From: Rhodospirillales bacterium
GTDB lineage: Bacteria; Pseudomonadota; Alphaproteobacteria; Acetobacterales; Acetobacteraceae
DNA length: 64,000 nucleotides
Assembly (NCBI GenBank): GCA_025352565.1
Contig: JANXTF010000128.1
Span: 60,819-124,818, forward strand
Direction: 5' to 3'
Part shown: positions 25,737-33,631 of the stretch, piece by piece
How the letters are laid out: every line of letters begins with the position of its first letter
How positions within the stretch are numbered: the stretch's first letter is position 1
Notes under the pieces: model-generated
What the model saw: the letters and a program-made list of their open reading frames with translations, nothing else
Told to the model about the DNA's origin: nothing
Database searches by the model: none
Translations under genes and position numbers: made by a program

Positions 25737-27098
25737 TTACACCCCACCTACGATGGTGAATTCCGAGGCCGCGACCCAGTGCGCCCCATCCTTGACGAGC
25801 TGGAACAACTCCTGCCGCTCCCGCGGTCCAGCAGAGAGGGGCAGGACGAACATCCCGACCTCCCCCGGTGCGACGCGCGCCTCGTTCCTCGCGATGCGGT
25901 TGACCGAGAGCCAGTCTCCGGTGTGGAACGCGCTCGCGCGGTCCCGTGGGCGGATCGTGCCAACGGAAATCTCGCCCTTCTGCCAGGCGAGCGGCCCGGC
26001 GTTGCGCGCCTGGAGTTGAACTGTTCCATGCACCGCATGAGTCACCGACACACGGCGGGTGACGATCTCGGCCCGATATTCGTGCAACGGGTGCGTGCCG
26101 ATCGCCTGGATGCTGCATTGGCGGCAGGAGGGCGGGAGCGGCGCCGAGGACAGGAACCGTCTGCGGATGTCCTGCATCCTCTCGCCGTGCCAGATCTCCA
26201 TGAAATCCTGCACAAGGATGGAGCCAACCACCTCGTCCTCGCGTCCGGTCGCGTTGCTGCACAGGAACACCCGCCCGTCCTTATCGATGAACGGGAATTC
26301 CCACGGCAGCAGACAGCGGCGGGTCTGGTTCGCTTGCGGGCCGTCGCGGTAAGCCGAGTCATATCCACCTGCATCCGCCAGGTTCATGTCGAGGCGCGCG
26401 GGAACATCGACCACCAGTTCCACGGCGCGGCGACGTGCTTCGATCCGGATTCGCTCCATGGCGGGGCTCGAAGCGGCGTCGAGCTCGCCTCCGAAATGCC
26501 TGCCTTTCTGCTCGTGCAGCACATTGAGCTGGTATTTCGCGATGCCGAAGCGGGCAAGCATCTCCGGCAGGTCTGCCAGCGACTCCACGTTCTCGGCCAT
26601 CACGACGGAGGTGACGGTGATCCGCCGGCGGTCCACATGGCGTGCAAGCGTGGCCAAGCCCTCCAGAACGGCATCGATCGGGGTCTTGCGGATGGCGCGG
26701 TAGATATCCGGGTCCGGCGAATCGATCGATACGTTGACATGAACCAGGTGATCCAGCGCCGCCAGTGCCGCGCATGTCGCCTCATTCAGCCTTGTGCCGT
26801 TGGTGGACAGGCTGCTGCGCACCCCATGTCCATCGGCCGCGCGCATGAATTCAAGCGCCTGCGGATGCAGCAAAGTCTCGCCATACCCGATCCACTGGAC
26901 CTGGCCGATCACACGAAGGGCCGTCAACACCCGCTCCCAGGTCGGCAGCGCCATGTGGCCGCGCTGGCGGCTGGACAAGGTGTTGCCGGCGGTGAGCGGG
27001 CACATGACGCATTTCTGGTTGCAGAGGCTGGTCAGCTCCACATTGGCGCAGAACGGGGCCGGCGGCCGCAGCAGCGTGGCGGGAACGGCCGGCGGCAC
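25737..27098 (-). CDS. Radical SAM/SPASM protein with C-terminal Ig-like domain
   Basis: A 453-aa protein. The radical SAM cluster motif is CNQKCVMC (Cys26, Cys30, Cys33), followed by GYGETLLHP and LSTNGTRL of the partial barrel. A SPASM-type extension carries Cys262, Cys280, Cys325 and Cys328 for a second cluster. Residues 345-452 form a beta domain with Trp372, Trp396 and Trp441 and the pattern NEARVAPGEVGMFVLPL, which resembles the Ig-like domain of NBR1 and bacterial surface proteins. No precursor peptide gene was found nearby. It starts six bases after the msrB stop, so the two are cotranscribed. Confidence 0.87.
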   Translation of the reverse strand: MPPAVPATLLRPPAPFCANVELTSLCNQKCVMCPLTAGNTLSSRQRGHMALPTWERVLTALRVIGQVQWIGYGETLLHPQALEFMRAADGHGVRSSLSTNGTRLNEATCAALAALDHLVHVNVSIDSPDPDIYRAIRKTPIDAVLEGLATLARHVDRRRITVTSVVMAENVESLADLPEMLARFGIAKYQLNVLHEQKGRHFGGELDAASSPAMERIRIEARRRAVELVVDVPARLDMNLADAGGYDSAYRDGPQANQTRRCLLPWEFPFIDKDGRVFLCSNATGREDEVVGSILVQDFMEIWHGERMQDIRRRFLSSAPLPPSCRQCSIQAIGTHPLHEYRAEIVTRRVSVTHAVHGTVQLQARNAGPLAWQKGEISVGTIRPRDRASAFHTGDWLSVNRIARNEARVAPGEVGMFVLPLSAGPRERQELFQLVKDGAHWVAASEFTIVGGV

Positions 27099-27104
27099 CC
27101 TGCC

Positions 27105-27503
27105 TCAGGCTTCCCGCGCGAAAAGCATGGCCACGCCGTTCATACAGTAGCGCAAGCCCGTCGGGCGCGGTCCGTCGTCGAAAACATGGCCGAGATGGCC
27201 GTGGCAATTTCCGCAATGCACCTCGGTCCGCACCGAAAAGAAACTGCGGTCGGTGCTGGTTTCGATGGCGCCCGGCAGCGGCTCCCAGAAGCTCGGCCAG
27301 CCGGTGCCGCTTTCGAACTTGGCGTCCGAGGCGAACAACTCCTGCCCGCAGCCGGCGCAGACATACTTGCCGTCGCGCTTTTCCCCGTTGAGCGGGCTGG
27401 TGCCGGCGCGCTCGGTGCCGTGCTTGCGGAGCACGCGGAACTGTTCGGGCGAAAGCTCGCGCTTCCATTGCTCGTCGGTCTTGGTCGTCACTTCGGCGTC
27501 CAT
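27105..27503 (-). CDS. msrB: Peptide methionine-R-sulfoxide reductase MsrB
   Basis: A 132-aa enzyme that reduces Met-R-sulfoxide. Structural zinc ligands are Cys49, Cys52, Cys97 and Cys100, and the catalytic Cys120 is in GLRYCMNGVAM, where most MsrB have RYCINS. The ELSPEQFRVLRKHGTERAGTSP block is typical. No signal peptide. I chose ATG 27503 since GGGAGG lies eight bases before it. It heads a short operon with the radical SAM gene. The msrA partner is 16 kb away. Confidence 0.95.
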   Translation of the reverse strand: MDAEVTTKTDEQWKRELSPEQFRVLRKHGTERAGTSPLNGEKRDGKYVCAGCGQELFASDAKFESGTGWPSFWEPLPGAIETSTDRSFFSVRTEVHCGNCHGHLGHVFDDGPRPTGLRYCMNGVAMLFAREA

Positions 27504-27552
27504 GTCGGCCTCCCGTGGTAAGGCCAGAGATGTGGCGCGCGCGGGTCCACGT

Positions 27553-28539
27553 TCAATTGCCGGGCAGCTCGGCCGCCTCGGCAAAGAAGAAATCGCGCCA
27601 GCCGGCCGGGCGGGTGCGCAGCACCTTGGTGTCCGCCATGTGGCTGGCCACCAGACCCATGCCGAACGGTGCCGTGGAGAAGCTGGTCTTGGGGTCGCCG
27701 ATCTGTTGCAGCAGCACGTCCACCGGCGTTTTCTCCCCGGTCGCCCTGAGATACAGCTCGCACGCCTCGCGCGGGTTTGCGGCGATGAACTCCGACGCGG
27801 CCTTGGCCGCCGCCATGAAGGCTTTGATGACGGTCGGGTTCGCGTCGTGGAATTTCTGTGCGGCGAAATACACCGCGTTGCTGAACGGCTGGCCCAGGAT
27901 GTCGGTCGAGGTGGTCACCACATGCACGCCCGGCGTCGCCGCCTCCGCCGCCTGATAGGGTGCGCCCGAGAAATGCCCGGTGAGGCTGCCGCTGGCGTTG
28001 GTCAGCGCCGCCTGCGCGTCGGGATGGCCGAGCGTCACGGTCATGGCGTCGAAATGGGCGAAATCGGCGTCGCCGTACAGCTTGCGGGCGGCGATCTGCA
28101 AAATGATCGCCTGACTGGAAATCTTCACCGTCGGCACCGCGATGCGGTCCTTCTCGGTGAAATCGCGCACCGTCTTGACCGCCGGATTGTTGCTGACCAG
28201 CCACATCGGCGTGGCGGACGATCCCGCGAGCCCCTTCACCTGCCCCTTGGTACGGTCCCACAGCAGCAGCATGTTACTGGCGCCCGTGGTGACCACGTCC
28301 ACGTTGCCCGAGAGCAGCGCGTCGGTGGCGGCCCCGCCGCCGCCGAAAGTGATGAACCTGGTTTCCAGTTTGAGGCCCAGCTTGGCTGCTTCCTTCTCGA
28401 CCAGCTTCTGCTGCTCCATCACGATCGGCGCCAGATAGATGATGCCGGGCTGCTTGGTGATGCGGAGCTCCGTGACCTCCGCGCGGGCGGCGGTCGCGAA
28501 AAGCAGCACGGCGCAGGCGGCGGCGCGAAACATCGTCAT
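27553..28539 (-). CDS. ABC transporter substrate-binding protein, NitT/TauT (NMT1-like) type
   Basis: A 328-aa periplasmic binding protein with a signal peptide (1-20, ending AARA). The mature part begins LRITKQPGIIYLAPIVM and has FITFGGGGAATDALLSGNVDV, the segment that lines the ligand site in SsuA/TauA-type proteins. Ligands of the class include sulfonates, nitrate, pyrimidines and phthalates. GAGGAAG precedes the ATG. It is divergent from the cognate ATPase and permease genes, with 95 bases between starts that must hold both promoters. Confidence 0.9.
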   Translation of the reverse strand: MTMFRAAACAVLLFATAARAEVTELRITKQPGIIYLAPIVMEQQKLVEKEAAKLGLKLETRFITFGGGGAATDALLSGNVDVVTTGASNMLLLWDRTKGQVKGLAGSSATPMWLVSNNPAVKTVRDFTEKDRIAVPTVKISSQAIILQIAARKLYGDADFAHFDAMTVTLGHPDAQAALTNASGSLTGHFSGAPYQAAEAATPGVHVVTTSTDILGQPFSNAVYFAAQKFHDANPTVIKAFMAAAKAASEFIAANPREACELYLRATGEKTPVDVLLQQIGDPKTSFSTAPFGMGLVASHMADTKVLRTRPAGWRDFFFAEAAELPGN

Positions 28540-28634
28540 GGGACTTCCTCGGATGGTCTTCCTGGGCACGAGCCTAGCGGCTTGCCGCCCCGCTGCACAG
28601 ATGCGCATGATCGTGGCGGGAGACCAGGAATCCG

Positions 28635-29399
28635 ATGGCGGAAAACACGACCGACGCGCCTCTGCTCGATGTGCGCGGCGTGACGCTGCAGTACCGCACG
28701 AGCGAACGCATCGTGACAGCCACCCATCGGGTGAGTTTCCAGGTGTTCCCGTCCGACCGCTTCGTGCTGCTCGGACCGTCGGGCTGCGGCAAATCATCGC
28801 TGCTGAAAGCCGTGGCCGGCTACATGGAGCCGGTGGAAGGGGAGTTCCACCTGCGCGGCCGGCGCATCCATGAGCCGGGACCGGACCGAATGATGGTTTT
28901 CCAGGAGTTCGACCAGTTGCTGCCGTGGAAGACCGTGACCGAGAACGTGCTGTTCCCGCTGCTCGCCACGCGCCGCCTCGCCCGCAAGCCGGCCCGCGAG
29001 CGGGCGCTGCACTACATCCACAAGGTCGGCCTCGCGCAGTTCGCGGACGCCTATCCGCATACCCTGTCGGGCGGCATGAAGCAGCGCGTGGCGATCGCGC
29101 GCGGCATGGCGATGGAGCCCGAGATATTGCTGATGGATGAGCCGTTCGCGGCGCTGGACGCGCTCACCCGCCGAACCATGCAGGACGAATTGCTGCGGCT
29201 ATGGGACGACACGAAGTTCACCGTGCTGTTCGTGACGCACTCGATCAACGAGGCGATCCGCGTGGGCAACCGCATCCTGCTGCTGTCGCCGCATCCCGGG
29301 CAGGTGCGCGCGGAGATGGACTCGCTGCCGCGCGACGGGGCGGACGCAGAGGCGCAGTCGCGGCTCGAAAGCCGCATTCACGACCTGCTGTTCGCATGA
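28635..29399 (+). CDS. ABC transporter ATP-binding protein, NitT/TauT type
   Basis: A 254-aa ATPase of the SsuB/TauB class. Walker A GPSGCGKSS, signature LSGGMKQRVAIARGMAM and Walker B LLMDEPFAALDALTRR are complete, and VFQEFDQLLPWKTVTENV is the Q-loop. A conserved switch His occurs in FVTHSINEAI. The stop overlaps the permease start (ATGA). It pairs with the divergent binding protein at 27.6-28.5 kb. Confidence 0.93.
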   Translation: MAENTTDAPLLDVRGVTLQYRTSERIVTATHRVSFQVFPSDRFVLLGPSGCGKSSLLKAVAGYMEPVEGEFHLRGRRIHEPGPDRMMVFQEFDQLLPWKTVTENVLFPLLATRRLARKPARERALHYIHKVGLAQFADAYPHTLSGGMKQRVAIARGMAMEPEILLMDEPFAALDALTRRTMQDELLRLWDDTKFTVLFVTHSINEAIRVGNRILLLSPHPGQVRAEMDSLPRDGADAEAQSRLESRIHDLLFA

Positions 29400-30256
29400 C
29401 CAGGCCACGCATCACCATCCTCCACGATGTCGTCGCCTTCACCGATGCGCACGCGGTCGAGCGGCCGATCCCCGCGTTGGAGCGCCTGTGGAATCGCGGC
29501 TGGCTGCGGAAAATCGTGATCATCACGACGATGGCGCTGATCTGGCAGGGCTACACCTCGTATCTCGACAACGACCTGTTGTTCCCGACCTTCGCCGCCA
29601 CCATCCAGGCGCTGATCGACAACATCCGCAGCGGCGTGCTGCCGATGCGCGCCTGGGCGTCGATCAAGGTGCTGCTGGGCGGCTACGCGCTGGGCGTTGC
29701 GCTCGCCACGATCCTGTCGGTCGCCGCAATCACCACGCGGCTCGGCAACGACATTCTCGAGACGCTGACGTCGATGCTCAATCCGCTGCCCGCGATCGCG
29801 CTGCTCCCGCTGGCGCTGCTGTGGTTCGGCCTGGGCAGTGGCAGCCTGATCTTCGTACTGGTGCATTCGGTGCTGTGGGTGGTGGCGCTGAACATGCACG
29901 CGGGGTTCCTCGGGGTGTCGCCGACGCAGCGAATGGTGGGTCGCAACTACGGGTTGCGTGGGTTTCGCTATGTGGCAGCGATCCTCATCCCTGCGGCGTT
30001 TCCGTCGATATTGACGGGGTTGAAGGTCGGCTGGGCGTTCGCTTGGCGCACACTGATCGCGGCCGAACTCGTGTTCGGCGTGGCGTCAGGCGCCGGGGGT
30101 TTGGGATGGTTCATCGTCGAGAACAAGAACCAGCTGGAAATCCCCAACGTGTTCGCCGGATTGTTGACGGTCATTCTCATCGGACTGGCGGTAGAGAACC
30201 TGGTTTTCCGCCAGATCGAGCGGCGCACCGTGCGGCGCTGGGGGATGCAGGCTTGA
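29396..30256 (+). CDS. ABC transporter permease, NitT/TauT type
   Basis: A 286-aa inner-membrane permease of the SsuC/TauC class with about six helices after a 40-residue cytoplasmic N-terminus. The coupling-helix region has QRMVGRNYGLRGFRYVAAIL and IPAAFPSILTGLKVGWAFAW, the family's EAA-like block. The start ATG 29396 overlaps the ATPase stop. With the neighbouring ATPase and binding protein it forms a complete importer for an anion such as a sulfonate or aromatic acid; the ligand is not known. Confidence 0.92.
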   Translation: MTRPRITILHDVVAFTDAHAVERPIPALERLWNRGWLRKIVIITTMALIWQGYTSYLDNDLLFPTFAATIQALIDNIRSGVLPMRAWASIKVLLGGYALGVALATILSVAAITTRLGNDILETLTSMLNPLPAIALLPLALLWFGLGSGSLIFVLVHSVLWVVALNMHAGFLGVSPTQRMVGRNYGLRGFRYVAAILIPAAFPSILTGLKVGWAFAWRTLIAAELVFGVASGAGGLGWFIVENKNQLEIPNVFAGLLTVILIGLAVENLVFRQIERRTVRRWGMQA

Positions 30257-30324
30257 TACCAGGGTCCTCATTGCGTCGGTAAATGCTATCGCTCCGGTCG
30301 GTCTTGATCTTGGAAACGCGCGGG

Positions 30325-31026
30325 TCAGTCCTTGCGTTTGTGCGGACGCGCCACGGGCGTCATCGGCGCGCCGACCATGCGAAGGATGAGCTGGGTCAAC
30401 TCCTCGGAGGTCTCCGCCAGCGTCAGCCGGCCATGTGGGCGATACCATACATAGGCCCAGCTTATCATGCCGCCGATCGCGAGTGCGGCCATCCGCGTGT
30501 CAGGCACGTTGAACTCGCCTCTCTCGACGCCTTCATCCAGCAGCGCCACCAGTTTGCGGTCGAACTCGCGTCGCATCTCGCTGATGCGGGTGAAATCGGC
30601 TGCGGTCAGGTTTTTTTCCTCACGCGAGAAAATGGCGATGTGACGCTGGCTGTGGAGCACGGCGGTCACGAAACGCTGCCCCACCTCGCGCAACCTGTCA
30701 CTGGGCGAACCTGGCAGCACCAGCACGCTCTCCAAGGCATCGAGCGCCGAGCCGATGCCGCGCGCGCATATCTCGGCCAGCAATTCCGCCTTCGACGTGA
30801 AATGCGCGTAGATGAACGGCTTGGTGACGCCCATCTGTTCCGCAACCGCGTCGAGCGACGTGTTCTCGTAGCCGCGCTCGTAGAATAACTCGACCGCGAC
30901 CGCTATCGTGCGCTCGCGCTTGAGGGCAGTGACTTCGTTTCGGATGCCCATGAAGCGGGAGGCACCTGCGGACACCATGGGCGTACTGCTTTCGGATTGT
31001 GAATTGGGTGTCTGGTCCAAAACCAT
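30325..31026 (-). CDS. TetR-family transcriptional regulator
   Basis: A 233-aa TetR regulator. The N-terminal HTH (about 36-82) includes AVELFYERGYENTSLDAVAEQMGVTKPFIYAHFTSKAEL spread over three helices; the rest is an all-alpha ligand-binding domain with FSREEKNL and IGGMISWAYVWYRP, like regulators of acyl-CoA and aromatic catabolism. It is the last gene of the ligase-cyclase-racemase-DUF35 operon (34 bases after DUF35). I infer that it binds the four TACT-N4-AGTA palindromes listed here and responds to a CoA thioester. The first ATG is used; later in-frame ATGs (residues 17 and 26) are possible. Confidence 0.88.
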   Translation of the reverse strand: MVLDQTPNSQSESSTPMVSAGASRFMGIRNEVTALKRERTIAVAVELFYERGYENTSLDAVAEQMGVTKPFIYAHFTSKAELLAEICARGIGSALDALESVLVLPGSPSDRLREVGQRFVTAVLHSQRHIAIFSREEKNLTAADFTRISEMRREFDRKLVALLDEGVERGEFNVPDTRMAALAIGGMISWAYVWYRPHGRLTLAETSEELTQLILRMVGAPMTPVARPHKRKD

Positions 31027-31060
31027 ACTTGTCGCCCGTCCGCAAGTGGTCGGAAGAAAT

Positions 31061-31522
31061 CTACCCGGCCGCTGTCGGTTCGAACCAGAAGTCGAGTACG
31101 TCGCCGATTCGCTTCTCCGCGAACTTCGTCATCACCCGCGTGCCGATACTCAGCTTTTTGGCCGCTTCCTTCGGGTCCGCGAGATCCACACCGCGGAAGA
31201 AGCCGCCGATCGCCGTATCGGCCCCGTCGAGCCGCACGTAACCGAACGCATAGGGGGGCGGCGGCAGGCCGTTAAATGCCTCGGACACGATGCTGAACGT
31301 CTCGATACGGCCACTTGGCCCGACCTCAACCCAATCGGTCGTGGGCTCCAGCGTCTGATCGGAGAAGGCGCGCGGCGGCACCAGCACGCGGCCGGATTTG
31401 GCATCCCGCTTGCCGTACAGCTTGGCGTGGTCACGGAGTTGGACAAAGAACCAGCTCGCGGTCTCCCCCAGGGCGTGCGTGTAGGTGATCTTCCACTCTT
31501 CCCGGCGCTTCAGCAATTCCAC
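31061..31522 (-). CDS. DUF35/OB-fold protein lacking the zinc-ribbon cysteines
   Basis: A 153-aa member of the DUF35 family, which pair with thiolase-like proteins as acyl-CoA binding subunits. The usual ribbon is C-x2-C-x10-C-x2-C followed by a GRVxxPPR motif; here SGRVLVPPRAFS is recognisable but the whole protein has no cysteine, so no zinc can be held that way. The OB fold (TFSIVSEAFNGLPPPPYAFGYVRLDG) is well conserved. The start is GTG at 31522 with GGGGAG eight bases upstream, inside the end of the 44-codon ORF. Confidence 0.8.
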   Translation of the reverse strand: MELLKRREEWKITYTHALGETASWFFVQLRDHAKLYGKRDAKSGRVLVPPRAFSDQTLEPTTDWVEVGPSGRIETFSIVSEAFNGLPPPPYAFGYVRLDGADTAIGGFFRGVDLADPKEAAKKLSIGTRVMTKFAEKRIGDVLDFWFEPTAAG

Positions 31523-31644
31523 GATCGTTCTCCCCGTTCCAAAGCTTCGACAATCATCGTTCCGAAGAACTGAGCGAACCGGTCCATGATCGGGACACAG
31601 GTGATCCAGGCTTTGGCTTTACCGGTTGTGACATTGGCGGTCAT
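31510..31644 (-). CDS. 44-codon ORF coupled to both neighbours
   Basis: A possible small protein of 44 aa ending in a Cys (RGERSWNC). Its ATG overlaps the stop of the preceding CaiB-type gene (ATGA) and its last 13 bases overlap the DUF35 start, the packing expected of a translated gene. The middle (ITCVPIMDRFAQFFGTMIVE) is hydrophobic and could be a short amphipathic helix. I do not recognise it. It might be a subunit, a leftover of a longer gene, or only a spacer that couples translation. Confidence 0.45.
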   Translation of the reverse strand: MTANVTTGKAKAWITCVPIMDRFAQFFGTMIVEALERGERSWNC

Positions 31645-32756
31645 GTCCGTCCCGCTGCCGTGGATTGCGGGAGAGCCGCGCGCAACGCCGCACGGGATTG
31701 GGGCGCCATGCCGTCGATGCGCGCGGGGAACAGCGCCTGCAATGCGCCATCTGGTGCCGCGCGCACCAGCATTCGGTGGCGGTGATGCGGCGAGGCGATT
31801 GCCTCCCCCAAATCGAGCACAGCACTCGTGCAACAATCGCCGCCGGCGAAGCGCGTCATGCAATCATCCAGCGTCATGGCGGCAATGGATGCCGCCACAT
31901 CGGCGATCAGCGCGGTCTGCGGCAGCGTCTCCGGCTGGCGCGCGATCCATTGCGGATGACCGGCGGCGGCGCAGAACGCGGCCCAGAATTTCGGCTCGAT
32001 GGCGCCGACCGCGATATGGCGGCCGTCGCTGGTGGCATAGACCTGGTAGTAGGCGGCACCACCATTCAGGTAGGTTTCGCGCGGGCGGGGAACGGTCCCG
32101 TTGGCGCCATGCTCGGCGATCTGAAACAACTGCAAGGGCATCGGCGCGTCGGCCAGCCCGATATCGATATCGCAGCCTTTGCCATCGGTCTCGCGCGCGC
32201 GCAGCGCACCGAGAATGGCGATCACCCCGAACAGCGAGCCGGACAGGTCGGCGATGGGCGGGTCATAGAACATTGGAGATTCCCGCCCGTTGCGATGCAG
32301 GACGCCGGAATTGGCGAGGTAGTTCGCGTCATGCCCCGCTGCCTGCGCCATCGGTCCCGACGCGCCGTAGCCGCTGAGCGAACACACGATGAGGCCTGGG
32401 TTGCGCTCACGCAAAACCGAAGGACCAAGCCCGAGGCGCTGCATGACGCCCGGGCGAAATCCCTCGATCAGCACATCGTAATCCGCGACGAGGTCGAGAA
32501 ACTCGGCGCGGATCGCGGGTATCTTGAGATCCATGCGGCGCACGGATTTGCCGGCGTTCACCGCTTCGTAGAAAACCGGGCGGTTTCGCGCGTCGCGGGG
32601 ACCCAACTGCGTCATGGTGTCGCCGGAAGGCGGCTCGATCTTGAGCACCTCGGCGCCCATGTCGGCAAGCAGCAGGCTCGCGAGCGGGCCGGGCAGGAAC
32701 GCCGATAGGTCCAGCACCCGCACGCCGCGCGCGAACTCGCGCAAACGCGAGATCAC
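31641..32756 (-). CDS. CaiB/BaiF-family protein, alpha-methylacyl-CoA racemase-like
   Basis: A 371-aa family III CoA-transferase fold protein. VLDLSAFLPGPLASLLLADMGAEVLKIE is the usual N-terminus. The segment AAGHDANYLANSGVL with His142 and the later Asp170 (PIADLSGSLFG) match the racemase subgroup, where a His/Asp pair abstracts the alpha proton of 2-methylacyl-CoA. A racemase would let both epimers of a branched acyl-CoA enter beta-oxidation. The GTG start at 32756 overlaps the cyclase stop (GTGA). Simple CoA transfer is the alternative. Confidence 0.82.
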   Translation of the reverse strand: MISRLREFARGVRVLDLSAFLPGPLASLLLADMGAEVLKIEPPSGDTMTQLGPRDARNRPVFYEAVNAGKSVRRMDLKIPAIRAEFLDLVADYDVLIEGFRPGVMQRLGLGPSVLRERNPGLIVCSLSGYGASGPMAQAAGHDANYLANSGVLHRNGRESPMFYDPPIADLSGSLFGVIAILGALRARETDGKGCDIDIGLADAPMPLQLFQIAEHGANGTVPRPRETYLNGGAAYYQVYATSDGRHIAVGAIEPKFWAAFCAAAGHPQWIARQPETLPQTALIADVAASIAAMTLDDCMTRFAGGDCCTSAVLDLGEAIASPHHRHRMLVRAAPDGALQALFPARIDGMAPQSRAALRAALPQSTAAGRT

Positions 32757-33628
32757 AGCACAGCCACCGGAGCGACCGGGCTGCCCGTGCCGCCGACAAT
32801 GGGCAGCGGCGCGGCGACGAACAGAAACGTCGTGGCGCCCGCCTCGCCCAATGCGCGAAGCACCATGCCTTCGAGCAAGGGGATGCCATAGTCGCGGATC
32901 AAGCGTTGATGAACCGGAAATACCGTGCCGGCCGGAAACGGCAGCACCTCAATTGCAAAATTATCGGCGCCCACGATCGCTACGCCGCTCTCCGCGAGCC
33001 ACAACGCCGCCTCGACGTCGATCCCCGGTTCGGCGTTGAAATCCACGCCGCGCGAAACATCCTGGCTTTCAAGCCAACCGGTCCGGATCAACACCGCATC
33101 GCCATCCCGCAACGTCACCCCCGCCGAGGCCGCGGCCTGTTGCAATTCCTCGCGGCCGATCGTGTCGCCCGGCTTGGCGGGTTCGCCGCGCAACCCCACC
33201 ACGTCGAGCAGCACGCCGCGCGTGACCAGCGGCGGCATCTTCTCGATTCCGCAGCGCAGGGCACGGGTGGTGCTGCGGACGGTGTTGCCTGGAAAGCCAT
33301 TATACAGATGGTCGTCGCACCAGGCGTGGCACAGCGCATCGACATGCGTGGCGAGATGCAGCGGCAGCACAACCGTGTCCTCGGCGAACTGAAATCCGCC
33401 CGGCCGCTTGGCGCCGGCCGCGTAGTCGCCGCCGTCCCGTCCCATGAAATGCAGCACGCCCGCCCGATGCCCTGGCACCGGCAAGCGATCGGAAATCGGC
33501 TGTGCCAGGCTGATGACCCGCCCGGTTTTTACCAACGCGGCAGCAAGCCTTACCTGTTCGGCCCCGATCAGGTTCGGCGCACCGACCTCGTCGTCCGCAC
33601 CCCAGCGGCCCCATGATTCCCGCGCCAT
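32753..33628 (-). CDS. Cyclase-family metal-dependent hydrolase
   Basis: A 291-aa protein of the cyclase/kynurenine-formamidase-like family (PF04199 type). The metal signature H-x3-H-x-D-x3-H is at 91-101 (HLATHVDALCH), and DGDAVLIRTGW and VGADNFAIEVLP are family blocks. It likely hydrolyses an amide, lactone or cyclic bond of the pathway substrate with a Zn or Mn ion. It lies three bases after the ligase gene and overlaps the racemase-like gene. The specific substrate is unknown. Confidence 0.85.
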   Translation of the reverse strand: MARESWGRWGADDEVGAPNLIGAEQVRLAAALVKTGRVISLAQPISDRLPVPGHRAGVLHFMGRDGGDYAAGAKRPGGFQFAEDTVVLPLHLATHVDALCHAWCDDHLYNGFPGNTVRSTTRALRCGIEKMPPLVTRGVLLDVVGLRGEPAKPGDTIGREELQQAAASAGVTLRDGDAVLIRTGWLESQDVSRGVDFNAEPGIDVEAALWLAESGVAIVGADNFAIEVLPFPAGTVFPVHQRLIRDYGIPLLEGMVLRALGEAGATTFLFVAAPLPIVGGTGSPVAPVAVL

Positions 33629-33631
33629 GCG

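Noticed and set aside
31024..31046. ACTTG/CAAGT inverted pair just upstream of tetR as a fifth operator
   Set aside because: It has an 11-base spacer and does not match TACT-N4-AGTA; the tetR gene is better explained as the last gene of the upstream operon.
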